Shown: positions 1 to 12,332 of the stretch, in pieces | How the letters are laid out: every line of letters begins with the position of its first letter | Position numbering within the stretch: the first letter of the stretch is position 1 | Origin: Hordeum vulgare subsp. vulgare | Taxonomy: Eukaryota; Streptophyta; Magnoliopsida; Poales; Poaceae | Assembly: GCF_904849725.1 (NCBI RefSeq) | Contig: NC_058519.1 | Location: forward strand, 180,781,703 to 180,845,702 | Direction: 5' to 3' | DNA length: 64,000 nucleotides | The notes under the pieces: model-generated | Told to the model about the DNA's origin: nothing | Database searches by the model: none | The model's input: only the letters and a program-made list of their open reading frames with translations | Made by a program: the position numbers and the translations under genes

Positions 1-828
1 TAGATTGTAACTCCAAGAGGTGGCATTATGCATGATTGTGGGTTCATTCCCCTCGATGTCTTGCTTGAGTGACGGAAACATGAGACTAGGGGATGTGATG
101 TTGCCACCAGGGAGAAAACAACGGTGCTTGTGACAAACGGTTGCAAGGATTGTTTAACTTACACATAGTTCTGTAATGCAGTTGTCCGTTGCTTTGAGCT
201 TACACTTTGGGTGGGGCTCGCGACTTAATACCGGCGAGATATTTTGAATAGATATCTCAAGGTAGATGATTAATAACTAGATGCTGATGAATAAATGGTC
301 TACTTGTCTTGGCATACTGCCCATTACTATTGAACTTCTAACTATCAAGTAGCATAATTAGCATTGTGGTGCGTTCATAATTCTGTCAATTGCCCAACTG
401 TGATTTGTTTACCCAAGCATAGTTGCCTATCGTCTTTTGGGAGAGAGACATCACTAGTGAACATCATGTGACTCCGGTCCATATCATCATCATTGTTTAC
501 ACCTCCATCACTTACCGCTTTCTTTTACTTTTCTGTTGCAATCACTATTACTTTCCCGCTTGTGTTTTGATCCTTTGCAAACTACAAGGCCAGAGCGATT
601 AGAACCTCTCTATACTCGTTGGGAGCAAAGTTATTTTTTGTGTGTGCAGGTCCATGTCTTCTGCTGGCCAGGGTGGAAGACACCTACTTGTTGGTCCTAG
701 GAGTCCTCCTGGTTCGATAAACCTTACATTCTCCATGTAAGTGAAAACTTGCTGCTGACTACTTCTCAACCTTCCACTTGGGGTAACCAATGGGGTGCAA
801 GAAGTATATACATCATCTCGTCATCAAC
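1..828 (+). other. Unassigned transposon-derived sequence
   Basis: No convincing coding region is visible. The stretch ends with a passage around 600-790 that resembles the untranslated tail or leader of Triticeae gypsy LTRs (a GTTCGATAAACCTT motif near 714, then a short run before the break). Homology to the reversed copia LTR on the right stops at about 829, which marks the junction. The family and exact limits are not known, because the left end is outside the window. Confidence 0.35.
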
Positions 829-1423
829 GACCTTTCTTGATTGCGTTGGTTTGATGAAGACTAGTTAATTTCTCCCCATACTCACTATGGGTGAGCCACT
901 CCTTAGCACATCTTCACAAGTCCATTGCCCACACAATGGCCGGCAAGCTTCAAGCATGATATCTTCGTAATGCTCCACTTGAACTTGCACACTGCAATCT
1001 TGATGACGATCACCACTTGATGTGATCCTTCATAAGTTGAATGATATCTTCCTCTTGACGCAAACCCACGGAAGGACACCTAACCCCACATAGAACACCA
1101 TGGGTTAGTACACAAAAGCGTTATGGACAATGCTTACCATACAATGGAATCACTTGATCCCTCTCGGTACATCTTGTACGCTTTGTGCGTTATCATCTTG
1201 ATTTACTCTTTGCTTAGTCTCGATTAACCTTGTGTCTTTATGATCAATCTTTGGAGAATACCTTGAATACCACCTTGGTCATCATATGAACTCCTTGAAA
1301 CCAACAGATAGACTTCAAGAAGTTCCTATGGACAAATCCTTCGAATATAAATTAAGGCAACCATTAGTCCATAGGGATTGTCATCAATTACCAAAACCAC
1401 ATACGGAGAAATATGCTCTAACA
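829..1423 (-). mobile_element. Reversed, truncated copia LTR fragment (family D)
   Basis: Read on the minus strand from 1423 leftwards, this begins TGTTAGAGCATATTTC and follows the family D LTR at 52490-53090 almost base for base. Shared phrases cover the passage on not-yet-read tandem words such as CACCCATAGTGAGTATGGGG. Homology stops near 829, so about three quarters of the LTR is missing. It directly abuts the decayed gypsy gag on its right, which suggests that the copia element inserted into that gag and was later truncated. Confidence 0.7.
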
Positions 1424-2805
1424 ACTGTGCTTAGGAGAAGGGTCTTGAATGCTTATTCATAATTTCATGGCTTCCCGATATAACTCCACGAGATTTGTTG
1501 TTTTGTTGCTGGTTTTCGAACCTAGTGCTGGTGTTACCAACAAAATATAATCCACCGTCTGGGTGCTTGCGTTTTCCACCATTGCCATGGTTATTATGAT
1601 TTCCCTGATGCCCAGAATTATGTTGCTAATGACCTTTGTCGTTTTCATGCTTCTTCCCTTTGCCAAATTTATCCTCACCTGAGTCGGGATCTTTTGTGCT
1701 ATCAGACTCATCATACCTGGTAAGGACATCCATGAAGTCTCCTATATCTTGAACCTTCCTCTTGAGGTGTCCAAGCTTCTGGACAAGTGGTTGAAAGTGG
1801 CAATTCTTTTCCAAAATCAAGACATCTTGGGTAGTTGTGATACTTTCAGATGAGTGGATGATTTCCATGGCCCGACGAGTCCAAGATTGAGCCAACTCAA
1901 ATGTACATTGCACACAGTGCTGTAAGCCTCTTGCAAGTACCTAGCATCGTCTTGATGAAGCGTTCGTTCAACTCTGACCAAGAATGAAAGGAATTAGGGG
2001 GCAGGTCTTTCAACCACATACGAGCCGGTCCTTCCAACATCATGGTCAAGTACTTAGCGCATACAACATCGCTAACATCAAGCATGTCCATAGCCATCTC
2101 ATAACTTTTAATACACACCAGCGGATCGAGATTGGCCTTGTAATTGGGAACCTTGGGATGGCCTTTAAAGTCTTTTGGCAAACGCTCTCTGCGTAATGTC
2201 GGACATAAGTATCGAACTCCAATCGTCCTGTTGTTTAGACCTGTGTTTCAAGAGTCAAGCCGGGTTACAAAGGGTGGTACTTGTCCTGCTGCCACTACTG
2301 TTGCTTCTACTTCTCGGGTTTAGGGAATTCTTGGGTTGTTGCCTGAAACCACTAGTGGACACAGCTGGTAAATCACGGTGACTCTTCCTGCGAGTTGCGT
2401 AAGGTGTAGAATGAACCCGGTCTCGACTATAGGAGTATTGCACCTGCTGAGTGACTGTTGTTTTCAACATGTCGATGACATTCCTAGCTTCAACCTCAAT
2501 TTGGTATTTCCAGTAATCGGAAGAGCGTCAAGGTGGCGGGTCGCGGCCAGCATATTATCCACCGCCTTACAGAAGTGTCCCAGCGGTGTATGAGAATGGC
2601 GTGGTGATGGCTGAGCTGACGGTGTGTAAGCCGGCGAGCTTGCTGAGCCGGCTGATGGGGTTGTTCCGCCTGAGGTTGCCCTGTCCCTGGTGTGAGCTGC
2701 ATAGTATTAAACAATTGGGTCAGCTCAATGTTAAGATTCCAGCGACTCTCATGTTTCCTCCGGTGAACAGCTTCCGAGGTGTTTTGGTGGAGTCCTAGCT
2801 GCCAT
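1424..2805 (-). pseudogene. Decayed gypsy gag
   Basis: This is the capsid-type gag of a Ty3/gypsy retrotransposon, reading right to left from an ATG at 2805. The best-preserved part (about 2181-1890) contains the gag signature CAKYLTMMLEGPARMWLKDL followed by SWSELNERFIKT, typical of the retrotransposon gag domain in grasses. The next block (about 1913-1630) continues with WTRRAMEIIHSSESITTTQD and LILEKNCHFQPLV in another frame. The product is broken by several frameshifts and stops, and the zinc-knuckle end is lost where the reversed copia LTR begins at 1423. No protease or reverse transcriptase of this element is visible. Assignment as gypsy gag is secure; the family is not assigned. Confidence 0.75.
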
Positions 2806-3121
2806 GCTTCTACCTTTAAATACCGAGTCTTGATAACCCACAAGTATAGGGGATCGCAATAGTTTTTGAGGGTAGAGTATTCAACCCAAATTTGTTGATT
2901 CGACACAAGGGGAAGCCAAAGAATATTCTCGAGTATTCGCAATTGAGTTGTCAGTTCAATCACACCTGAAAGATTTAGTATTTGCAGCAAAGTTTCAGTA
3001 GCAAAGTAGCGTGATAGTAAGAGTAGTAGCGGTAACAGTAGCAGCAGTGACAACAATAGCGGTAACAGTAGCAGCAGTGACAGTAGTAACGGTAAAGTAA
3101 CTTAGCAAGGACGAGTAGGAA

Positions 3122-3126
3122 AAGAC
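3122..3126. repeat. Target-site duplication AAGAC of solo LTR A1
   Basis: AAGAC occurs at 3122-3126 directly before TGTAACATCC and again at 6613-6617 directly after GCTACA. Joining the outer flanks restores a continuous family H LTR. Confidence 0.9.
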
Positions 3127-6100
3127 TGTAACATCCCAAATTTTGGAATGTTAAAATAATTATTAGTTTGTTTGTTTGCTTGCTTGAGTGATTGAAACTT
3201 GAGTGAAATTTGAAACTTTTCAAAACTTTTGAATGAGAGGGAATAAAATGACTTTCCCCTTCTCCGGTAAATTCAAATTCACAAGCAATGAGAGAAGATG
3301 ACATGACTTCTTCAACTATAAAGAATTTGAATGGAGTTTGCATTTGAATTCTTACAAATTCTTTTCCTTTTGCTTTTCTATATTTTTATTCCCCGAGAAA
3401 ATGCCCCGACAAAATTCTTGCACGCAAGAAAGAGCGGAGGAAAATGACCCTCCAAAATGTGAGCCATTTCTGAAATATTTTGAGCCAAGAAGACCAAGTT
3501 TTATGGAGAAAGTATTTTGCCAAAAGAAAATAAAGCTTTAGGGATTTTTTTGAAAAAACATTTTTTAAAAGTTTTTATTTTGGTGTTGGAAAAATGATAA
3601 ACGAGTAGGGAATGTTTTTCTGAAAATTTTGGTATATAATACCCCATACAAATCTTTTTATTTTGTTTCCTTTTATTTCGTTTTAGTTTCTGTTAAAAAA
3701 AACACACACGGGAGATATTCTGGGGCTAGATCCCCATCGCTGGGAACAAATCCCTACACCACCGCAGCCAGAAATCTCTGGCCAAACCCCCACGCCACCT
3801 CTCCTTTTTTTCCCCTTTTTTTTCCTTCCTTCCCTCTTCTTCTTCCTTCCTTTTCTCTGTCTACCGTGACTTTCCTTCCCAGCGCCTCCCCTTTCCATGG
3901 CGTGAGCCCCCTGCATCACGGGATTTCCCCTTCCTGATCCCCCTCCCCTTCCTTCTCTCAGCCTCCCTCGCCCCCTTTATAAACCGCCCTCCCCCTCACC
4001 CCCTCGTCCCCCTCCTCCCCACGTCGCAGCACCACCTCGCCCCTGCTCTCGCTACCTCGCACGAGAGGAGCTACAAAGAAAAAAAAACCGCTCCCGCCAC
4101 CCTGCGCCACCACTCGCCTCCCCGCCCCAACCAACGCCGCCACAAGCACCCCCTCGTCCACCGCAACTCATTTTTGCCCCTAGCCCAAGCTTTCGCCGCT
4201 CCTCGCCACTCCCCTCGCCTCGCCGGAGTTCGGCCGGATAGGAACTCCCCGCACGCTTCCCCGACCGCCCCGACTCCCCTTCGCTTCGCCGACGACGCCG
4301 TTCGACGGAGGAGACTCGCCGCCACCCTCCTCCATCGCACCCCACCCCTGCCGGCGACCTCCCCACCTCGCTGGAGCAGCTACCTCGCCGGAGTTCTTCC
4401 TCTCTGTCACCCATGGTGAGATTCACGAAATCCCGTATTGCAGTTTTTTCAGAAAATTGCAATCTTAGAAAATTCATATCTATTAATATATAACTCCAAA
4501 TTAGGTGATTCTTTATGCGTTGGATCACAAATTTTATGCAGTTTCTGTAGATATATAATTTGTCTATGTTTGGATTTATAAAAATTGAGTTAGATCAGAT
4601 TTGAATTAAAGCTTGTTTTGCTTATTCCGGGAGTTTAAAAATAGCTTTTAATTTGATTATTTTTGCTGCTGCTTCCTATTGATCATATCTTTCAGTAGTT
4701 TAAGTTTAAATTTTTTTAAATAACTTTACTTAGGGTTTTAAGCAAAACAGATTCTGTTTTAGCCTTTTTTTGTTTTCTTGCTATTTCTATTGTATTAATT
4801 GTTCTTAATTTGTTTTTTTGTAATTGTGACAAGTTATATTTTGTTTTCTGATATTTGCCAGTAACTTTTCAATAACAACAAAATTTTATTTTATTTATTC
4901 TTATTTTTTTGCATGGAATCAATTCTAGTTCTATACTAACTTGCGAATTGATTGCTTTGCTAGTTTGATTTCCTATTTTGAAAATACTTATAAAATAATA
5001 TTGTTTCGTAAATTTTACTTCTGTTATCTTAGTTATTTTATATTTTGTTTTCTGTTATTTTTTATATTTTAGTGTTTTATTTTCATTTAGAACAAAAACT
5101 ATTTAGTGTTTGACGTAGTAGAAGACTCCCTGGTCTTATTTGAAGTTTCCTTCGGATTTTTATCCGCTCTCTCTTATTGATTTTTGATTGCATCAACTTT
5201 TATTGCTTTTTTTTAATTGATTGCTAGAATGATTGCTAGTGTGAGTGCTTATGTGAATACTATGTTTGATTATATAGATTTCATCGGAGAGTGACGAATA
5301 GTTCTATCACGTATTTCCCGAGAACGAAAATTCTTCTTCGTCAACATCGCCAGGCAAGTCATTTGATCATGTATCACCTATGTTTTATGCATCGTAGTTC
5401 TACAATCCTATGCCCAATTGCATGCTGAGTAGGTACTTGGAAATTATGGTTACATATTGTAGTATCATGTGGTAGGCACCCAACAACCCCGTTACTTGGC
5501 CCGGGACGACAAATTTCATATTGCTATGCTTGAGTAGAAGGGATTCTGGTTGAGTGCATAACACGAGCGATGTAAGGATAAATAAATAACCAAGACCGGT
5601 TAAGTCAAGACTTTTCAAGACCTCATGATGCAATGCAACTCTGGGTGAAGGACGGTTGATCGGCTCCCTGGAGAAACCAGTGGATGACCCGGGATGCTGG
5701 AGACGGCCATAACATCTTGCGGAAAGCTTCACCCAGGCTCAAAGAGACGGACGGATATTTTCAAGACCCAAGGCTTACCTGCACAGCCACAAGTCATTAT
5801 GGGCTCTGGCTTGGTTGGACAACGCGGCGACTCTGGACAGGCGGTGCTAGCAGATGTAGAAGAACGGTAGGATTGGATGGGCACCGACAGGGATTCAGAG
5901 AGACCCGTTGATAGACCATGTTTTGATCATCCGGTCTTCAAACACCCTAAAGTGTGAGGCCATACACAGAGGCGATCAAATCTTGTGGGGAACGTGTGCA
6001 AAACTCTGTAGAGTACTCAAACCTAATCGATTAGCCGTGTCCACGGTCATGGACAACTTGAGCCAAAGGAACTGAAGTTATCTGAAATTGTCAACACAAA

Positions 6101-6612
6101 TAATAATATTGATGTGGGTATTATTGACAACATGGGTATGAGAACTGGTTGGCGGAACCATCTCATTAACAACCAATAGCGTAGTAATATTTTGCTTTTA
6201 TCCTCTCTTGATGTAGGAGAAAACTTGCTTTTCGCTAAAAACTTATAGCCCCACCTGCCATATATGCATATAGTATAGATGATTACTTTTCACCCCTCTC
6301 TCATGTGACTTGCCGGCATATTCAATATGCTGACCTGCACGGCTGCAACGTCTTATGTTGCAGATATTTTTCTTCGACGAGTAAGAGTACGATTCAGGGT
6401 TACGGTCTACACTCAACTTGCCGTTGGTGTTTATTGGGACTCCACTCCCTTGACTGCTTCCGCTGAGATATTTAAGGTATATATCAGTTTTACGCTATTT
6501 ACATGTGATTGCACTTTGATATATACATTGATGTACTTTGTGTGCCAGCATACTGATCCAGGGATGGCACAGTTACACAGAGGCTTGACTCGTTTTGAGT
6601 CGGTTCGCTACA
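3127..6612 (+). mobile_element. Solo LTR of long-LTR gypsy family A (copy A1)
   Basis: This 3.49-kb sequence begins TGTAACATCCCAAATTTT and ends GGTTCGCTACA. It is flanked on both sides by AAGAC (3122-3126 and 6613-6617) and has no internal region, so it is a solo LTR left by LTR-LTR recombination. It contains a TATA box (3976-3983), a C-rich leader to about 4415, then an abrupt change to T-rich DNA. The last 1.2 kb is strongly alike in every family A copy here. Open frames inside it are not conserved between copies. Confidence 0.88.
3976..3983 (+). promoter_or_regulatory. Probable TATA box of LTR A1
   Basis: TTTATAAA sits at the start of a C-rich leader. Equivalent boxes lie at the same place in the other family A LTRs, which supports a promoter role. 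Confidence 0.55.
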
Positions 6613-7735
6613 AAGACTCGTAGGCATTGGATCGGTGATGGATAATTATGTCAGATGACATTCATCCTGTAACAATTATAACATGGGGTGATTTGTAACT
6701 AGCTCTAGTTCGTCAATGTAATGTAGGCATGTATTCCGTATTTAGTCATACATGCTTATGGAAAAGAACTTGCATGACATCTATTGTCCATCCCTCCCGT
6801 GGCAGCGGGGTCCTAATGGAAACTAACGGATATTAAGGTCTCCTTTTAATAGAGAACCGGAACAAAGCATTAGCGCATAGTGAATACATGAACTCCTCAT
6901 ACTATGGTCATCTCCGGGAGTGGTTCCGGCTATTGTCACTCGGGGGTTGCCCGGTCATAACACATAGTAGGTGACTACAACTTGCAAGATAGGATCAAGA
7001 ACACACATATATTGATGAAAACATAATAGGTTCAGATCTGAAATCATGGCACTCAGGCCCTAGTGACAAGCATTAAGCATAGCAAAGTAGTAGCAACATC
7101 AATCTTAGAACATAGTGGATACTAGGGATCAAACCCCATCAAAACTAACTTGATTACATGATAGATCTCATCCAACCCATCACCGTCCAGCAAGCCTACG
7201 ATGAGATTACTCACGAACGATGAAGAGCATCATGGAATTGGCGATGAAGGATGGTTGGTGATGATGACGGCGTCGATTTCCCCTCTCCGGAGCCCAGAAC
7301 GGACTCCAGATCTGCCCTCCAGAGGAAGAACAGGTGGTGGCGGCAGCTCCATATCGTAAAAAGCGATGAACTCTTCTCTCTTAATTTTTTCTGGGCAAGA
7401 GAGACAATATAGAGCTGGAGTTCGAGGCGATGGAGCCACGAGGGCCTCACAAGCCTGCCAGGCGCGGCCAAGGGGGGCCACGCCTCCTGGGCTTGTGGGC
7501 TCCTGGCTCCATCCCTCAAGGTAATTCTTGCACTAGTAGTTTTTATATATTCCACAAAAAATCCTCGTAAATTTCGAGGTCATTCCGAGAACTTTTATTT
7601 CTGCACAAAAACAACACCATGGCCATTTTGCTGAAAACAGCGTCAGTCCAGGTTAGTTCCATTCAAATCATGCAAATTAGAGTCCAAAACAAGGGCAAAA
7701 GAGTTTGTAAAAGTAGATACAATGGAGACGTATCA

Positions 7736-7748
7736 ACTCCCCAAGCTT
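7736..7748 (-). other. Polypurine tract of family H element
   Basis: On the minus strand this reads AAGCTTGGGGAGT and directly precedes the LTR start TGATACGTCTCC. It is the usual primer site for plus-strand synthesis and fixes the element as minus-strand. Confidence 0.75.
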
Positions 7749-9734
7749 AAAGCCTTGCTTGTCCTCAAGCAATTCAGTTGACAAACTGAAAGAGACAAAA
7801 GAAAAACTTTTATGAACTCTGTTTGATCTTGTTGTTGTAATTATGTCTAACTCATATTCAGATTTTCAGCAAGATCATAAGCTGACCACATAAGCAATGA
7901 CATTTATGTATCATGATGTACTCATATCAATGGCATAATCAACTAGCGAGCAATAGTAAAAAGTTTCAAACGTCAATACTTCACCCAAAACAATCATGAA
8001 GCAATATGAACAGATGGTATCTCGCTAGCCCTTTCTGAGACCGCAAAACATAAATGAGAGCACCTTCAAAGACTAAGGGTTGACTGAACATTGTAATTCA
8101 TGACAAAGAAGATCCAGTCACAGTCATACTCAATATTAATTAATAGCAAAGTATAAAAATAACGGAGGTGCTCTCTAATTGGTGCCTTTATAAGAAGAGG
8201 ATGACTCAACAGAAACGTAAATAGGTAGGCCCTTCGCAGAGGGAAGCATTGATTTGCAGATGTGCCAGAGCTCAAGCTTTTAAAACAGAGATAAATAATT
8301 TTGGGTGGTATGTTGTCATTGTCAACGCGATGACCAAGAGTTTTCACCATCTTCCATGCTACACAAATTATAGGCGGTACCCAAACAGAAAAGTAAAGTT
8401 TTGACTCCCCCACCACCGATCAATCAAACTCCACGACTAGCCAAATCCTCGGGTGCCGTCTATACCAACAACAATTCAAGGGGAGTTTTGTTTGCAATTA
8501 TATTTTCGATTTGAGCATGGAACTTGGCATTCCGATTACCGGCCCCTTTCTCGTGAGTGATAGTGAACAAACACGTATCGAGGATAACACGCCTAGCATG
8601 GAAGATACCGACCGCCCGTTGTCACCACATGAGCGGTTCAGGCATACAAAACAGATTATTACTTGAAGGTTTAGAGAGTGGCACATGCAAATTTACTTGG
8701 AACGGCAGGTAGATACCGCATATAGGTAGGCAAGGTGGACGCATATGGAACAACTTTGGGTTTATGGTAGTGGATGCACAAGCAGTATTCCCGCTTAGTA
8801 CAAGCGAAGGCTAGCAAAAGACTCGGAAGCGACCAACTAGAGAGAGACAACAATCATCAATATGTATTGAAATTAAACAACATTGAGTGCAAGCATGAGT
8901 AGGACATAAATCACCATAAACATGAATATAATAGAGTCTATGCTGATTTTGTTTCAACTACATGTGTGAACATGTGCCATGTCAAGCCACTTGAATCATT
9001 CAAAGGAGGATACCATCCTATCATACTACATCATAATCATCTTGAAATTCATGTTGACATCCAAGACAAACCATTATAAGATCCTAGCTAATTAAGCATG
9101 GCATCACAAACTATGATCTCTAGGTTGTCATTGCAAACATGTTTCTCTCATAACAAAGCTGAATTAGGAACGGTGAGCTAGTCATATTTACAAAAACAAA
9201 ATAGGTGGAGTTCATACCAGCTTTCTAAGGCTCAGTCACTTCATCATATATCATCATTATTGCCATTCACTTGCACGATCGAATGATGTGAATAATAATG
9301 AGAGAATTCTTGCATTGCACTAAGCTGGAATCTGCAAGCAAACTCAAAGGAGAAGACAAATTAATATGGCCCTCGGACGGATAAACAAATATGCATACGA
9401 GAGCCACTAAACATTTTAATCATGGTCTTCTACCTTGACCCAAAGAAAAAGAAAACTATTTACACGGGAAAGCTCCCAACAAGCAAAAGAAGAACGGGAA
9501 ATCTTTTTGGGTTTTCGTTTCTAACGAATGGAAAAAGCAGAAATCAGGAAAAATAAGGCTAAATCTATCATTTTTCTTCTAAGCAACAGAAAGTAAAACT
9601 TGGGAACAGAAGGTTTTGACTTCTAGATTCATCCATCTCATGGTCATCAAAAGAAATCCGTCAATGAGGTTGATCAAGTGTCCTTGACAAACTTTTTTGG
9701 AATCACATAAAACCGGAGAATTTTCGAATAATCA
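7749..9734 (-). mobile_element. Non-coding interior of family H gypsy element
   Basis: About 2 kb between the retropepsin fragment and the polypurine tract. I see no reverse transcriptase, integrase or other long conserved reading frame on either strand. A gypsy element with pol should have it here, so this element was non-autonomous or lost pol by deletion. Open frames in the stretch (for example 8066-8416) have no recognisable domain. Confidence 0.5.
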
Positions 9735-10114
9735 CTAGGTTACCTCAACGGGGATGTGCATATCCCCAACAAGTAAATCATACTTCATCTCGACAGTAGG
9801 TATAGGGCATTCAAAGCTTCCAATAAGAATTGATGCAGATTTTTCAATAGCATTGATGCAATGAACTCGATATTGTTTCTTCAGGAAGTGCACCGTATGC
9901 TCATTACCTTTAACATGGAAACTGACATTGTCTTTGTTGCAATCAATAACAGCCCCTGCAGTGTTTAAAAAGGGTCTTCCAAGGATGACCGCCATGGCAT
10001 CATCCTCGGGAATATCCAAAATAACAAAGTCCGTTAAGATAGTAACGTTAGCAACCACAACAGGCACATCCACGCAAATGCTGATAGTAACGTTAGCAAC
10101 CACAACAGGCACAT
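9735..10114 (-). pseudogene. Gypsy retropepsin-like protease fragment
   Basis: The minus-strand frame reads VTILTDFVILDIPEDDAMAV, ILGRPFLNTAGAVIDC and HVKGNEHTVHF. This is the C-terminal half of the aspartic protease region found between gag and reverse transcriptase in plant gypsy elements (the ILGRPFL motif is the flap-proximal ILG block). The catalytic DTG/DSG half is missing, because the fragment is fused at about 10115 to a BARE-like leader. The frame stops at 9735 after PVEVT, with no reverse transcriptase following. A 45-bp segment is duplicated in tandem at 10038-10127, so the peptide VPVVVANVTI occurs twice. The protease identity is well supported; no function can remain. Confidence 0.75.
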
Positions 10115-10127
10115 CACATGCAATCAT
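10038..10127. repeat. 45-bp tandem duplication at a rearrangement junction
   Basis: The unit starting GATAGTAACGTTAGCAACCA occurs at 10038-10082 and again from 10083. The second copy runs directly into BARE-like leader sequence at about 10115. Confidence 0.8.
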
Positions 10128-10874
10128 ATAGTGACATGATATTGCCAATATCATCTTGCTCCTTCGATGACCATCTTCGGGGCACCATGATCATCATCGT
10201 CATCGGCATGACACCATGATCTCCATCATTGTGTTGTCGCAAAGTCTTCATGCCATCTATTACTTCTACTACTATAGCTAACCGTTAGCGATAAAGTAAA
10301 GTAATCAACATGGCGTTGCATCTCACACAATAAATTAAGACAAGTCCTATGGCTCCTGCCGGTTCTCATACTCATCGACATGAAAGTCGTCAATCCTATT
10401 ACAAGAACATGAGTAATCTCATACATCACATATGTAACATCACATCCTTTTGGCCATATCACATCATATAGCATACCCTGCAAAAACAAGTTAGACATCC
10501 TCTAATTGTTGTTGCAAGTTTTACGTGGCTGGTTAGGGTTTCTAGCAAGAACGTGTCTTACCTACATGACAGCCACACCGCTAATATACCAATGTGATTT
10601 AACCTTCATAAGGACCCTCTTCGTCGGATCCGATCCGACTAAAGTGGGACAGACAGACACCCGCAAGCCACCTTATGCACCAAGTGCATGTCACGCGGTG
10701 CAACCACTCTAATGTAAGAGTACGTGTAAAGTCTGTCTGGGCCGCTTCATCCCACAATGCCGTCGACTCAAGATAAGACTAGTAACGGCAAGCAAATTAA
10801 CAAATCAGCGCCCACAACTTTTGTGTTCTTCTCGTGCATAGAATCTACGCATAGAACTTTGGCTCGGATGCCAT
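10115..10874 (-). mobile_element. BARE-like copia leader, reverse orientation
   Basis: Next to the LTR the minus strand reads TGGCATCCGAGCCAA, a degraded initiator-methionine primer-binding site. It then follows the untranslated leader of the BARE-like copy at 46432-47200, including the passages on GTATGC...GATGTGATATGGCC and GATGGAGATCATGG. It ends at about 10115, where it is joined to an unrelated gypsy protease, so gag and pol of this copy are absent. Confidence 0.75.
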
Positions 10875-12332
10875 TGTTGGAGATCGTAGTAATTTCAAAA
10901 AAATTCCTACGCCATGCAAGGATCTATCTATGGAGAAACCAGCAACGAGAGAGGTCATAGAGCATCTTCATACATTTGAAGATCGCTAAGAAAGCATTAC
11001 TATGAACGTGGCTGATGGAGTCATACTCGCAGCGATTCAGATCGTGGTGGATTCCGATCTATGTGCCGAATCACGGCACCTCCGGGTTCAACACACGTAT
11101 AGCCAGGTGATATCTCCTCCTTCTTGATCCAGCAAGGAGAGAGGAGAAATTGAGGGAGAGCTCACACAGCACAACGGCGTGGTGGCGGTGGAGCTATGTG
11201 GTTCTCCGGCAGGGCTTCAGCAAGCACTGCAGAGGATGTGGAGGAGGAGGAGTAGGGCTGCACCATGGAGAGATGAATTGTCTATCTCCAAAAGGCCAAA
11301 ACCCTGCACTACATATAGGAGGAGGGATACGGAGGCTGCCTTGGCCCCTCCTCCAAGGAGAATGAGCTTCGGCCGAAGCTAGGGAGGAGTCCTCCTTCCA
11401 AATGGGAGGTGGACTCCCTTGGTAGGACTCTTTGTCCTTTCCTTTTAAGCTTCCTTGCCTTATCTCTTTTATCCCTATGCGCATAGGCCTTTAGGGAAGG
11501 CCTTGGCCAGCCCAATAAGGGCTGGTCCACCTCCTTTAACATCCCATGCACCCTTTTGGTCGTCACACCCCTCCCGGGGTCCTCCGGCACCCTCCCGGTA
11601 CAATACCGATGAGCCCAAAGATTTTCCAGTGACTAAAATAGGACTTCCTATATATCAATATTTACCTCTAAACTATTCCAGAGTTCCTCGTGATGTCCAG
11701 GATCTCATCCGGTACTCCTAACAACCTTCGGTAACCACATACTATTCCCTTTACAACTCTAGCGTCATCGAACCTTAAGTGTGTAGACCCTACGGGTTCG
11801 GGAGACATGCATACATGACCGAGACATCTCTCCGGCCAATAACCAACAACGGGGTGTGGATATTCATGTTGGTTCCCACATGTTCCATGATGATCTCTCA
11901 TCGGATGAACCACGATGTCAAGGATTCAATCAATCCCGTATGCAATTACCTTTGTCTACTGGTATGATACTTGTCCAAGATTCGATCGTCGGTATCCCCA
12001 TACCTTGTTCAATCTCGTTACCATCAAGCCTCTTTACTTGTTCCGTAACACATGATCACGTGGCTAACTCCTTAGTCACACCGAGCTCAATATGATGATG
12101 GATTACCGAGTGGGCCCAGAGATACCTCTTCGTCACACGGAATGACAAATCCCAGTCTCGATTCGTGCATCCCAACAGACACTTTTGAAGATACCAGTTG
12201 TGATCTATATATTCACACATGTATTACGGTTTCCGGTTAATACAATTATAGCATGAACAATAGACAATTATCTTGAACTAGGAAATATAATAATAACCAC
12301 TTTATTATTACCTCTAGGGCATATTTCCAACA
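10875..12332 (-). mobile_element. BARE-1/Angela/WIS-like 5' LTR, reverse orientation
   Basis: The right end is the reverse complement of TGTTGGAAATATGCCCTAGA, the start of the Triticeae BARE-1/Angela/WIS LTR. The left end (TGTTGGAGATCGTAGTAATT at 10875) is the reverse complement of the LTR end ending CCAACA. At about 1.46 kb it is shorter than the 1.79-kb plus-strand copy at 44640, so internal deletions are likely. The element lies in another BARE-like gag (12333 onward), in opposite orientation. Confidence 0.88.

Larger units (their letters stand above)
2831..7735 (-). mobile_element. Gypsy 3' LTR (family H), split by solo LTR A1
   Basis: The LTR starts TGATAACCCACAAGTATAGG at 2831 and ends GGAGACGTATCA at 7735, with TG...CA termini. 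It is interrupted at 3126/6613 by solo LTR A1, and the 5-bp duplication AAGAC flanks that insert. Without the insert the LTR is about 1.4 kb. A polypurine tract on the minus strand lies immediately to the right (7736-7748), so this is the 3' LTR of a minus-strand element whose interior extends right to about 10114. Confidence 0.8.

Noticed and set aside
4052..4528. Arg/Gly-rich frames on both strands near 4000-4400
   Set aside because: GC-rich leader of solo LTR A1, with no counterpart conserved in the frames of the other LTRs.
9735..10154. Possible host aspartic protease
   Set aside because: The ILGRPFL block and position next to a gypsy 3' region fit a retrotransposon protease, and the catalytic half is missing.
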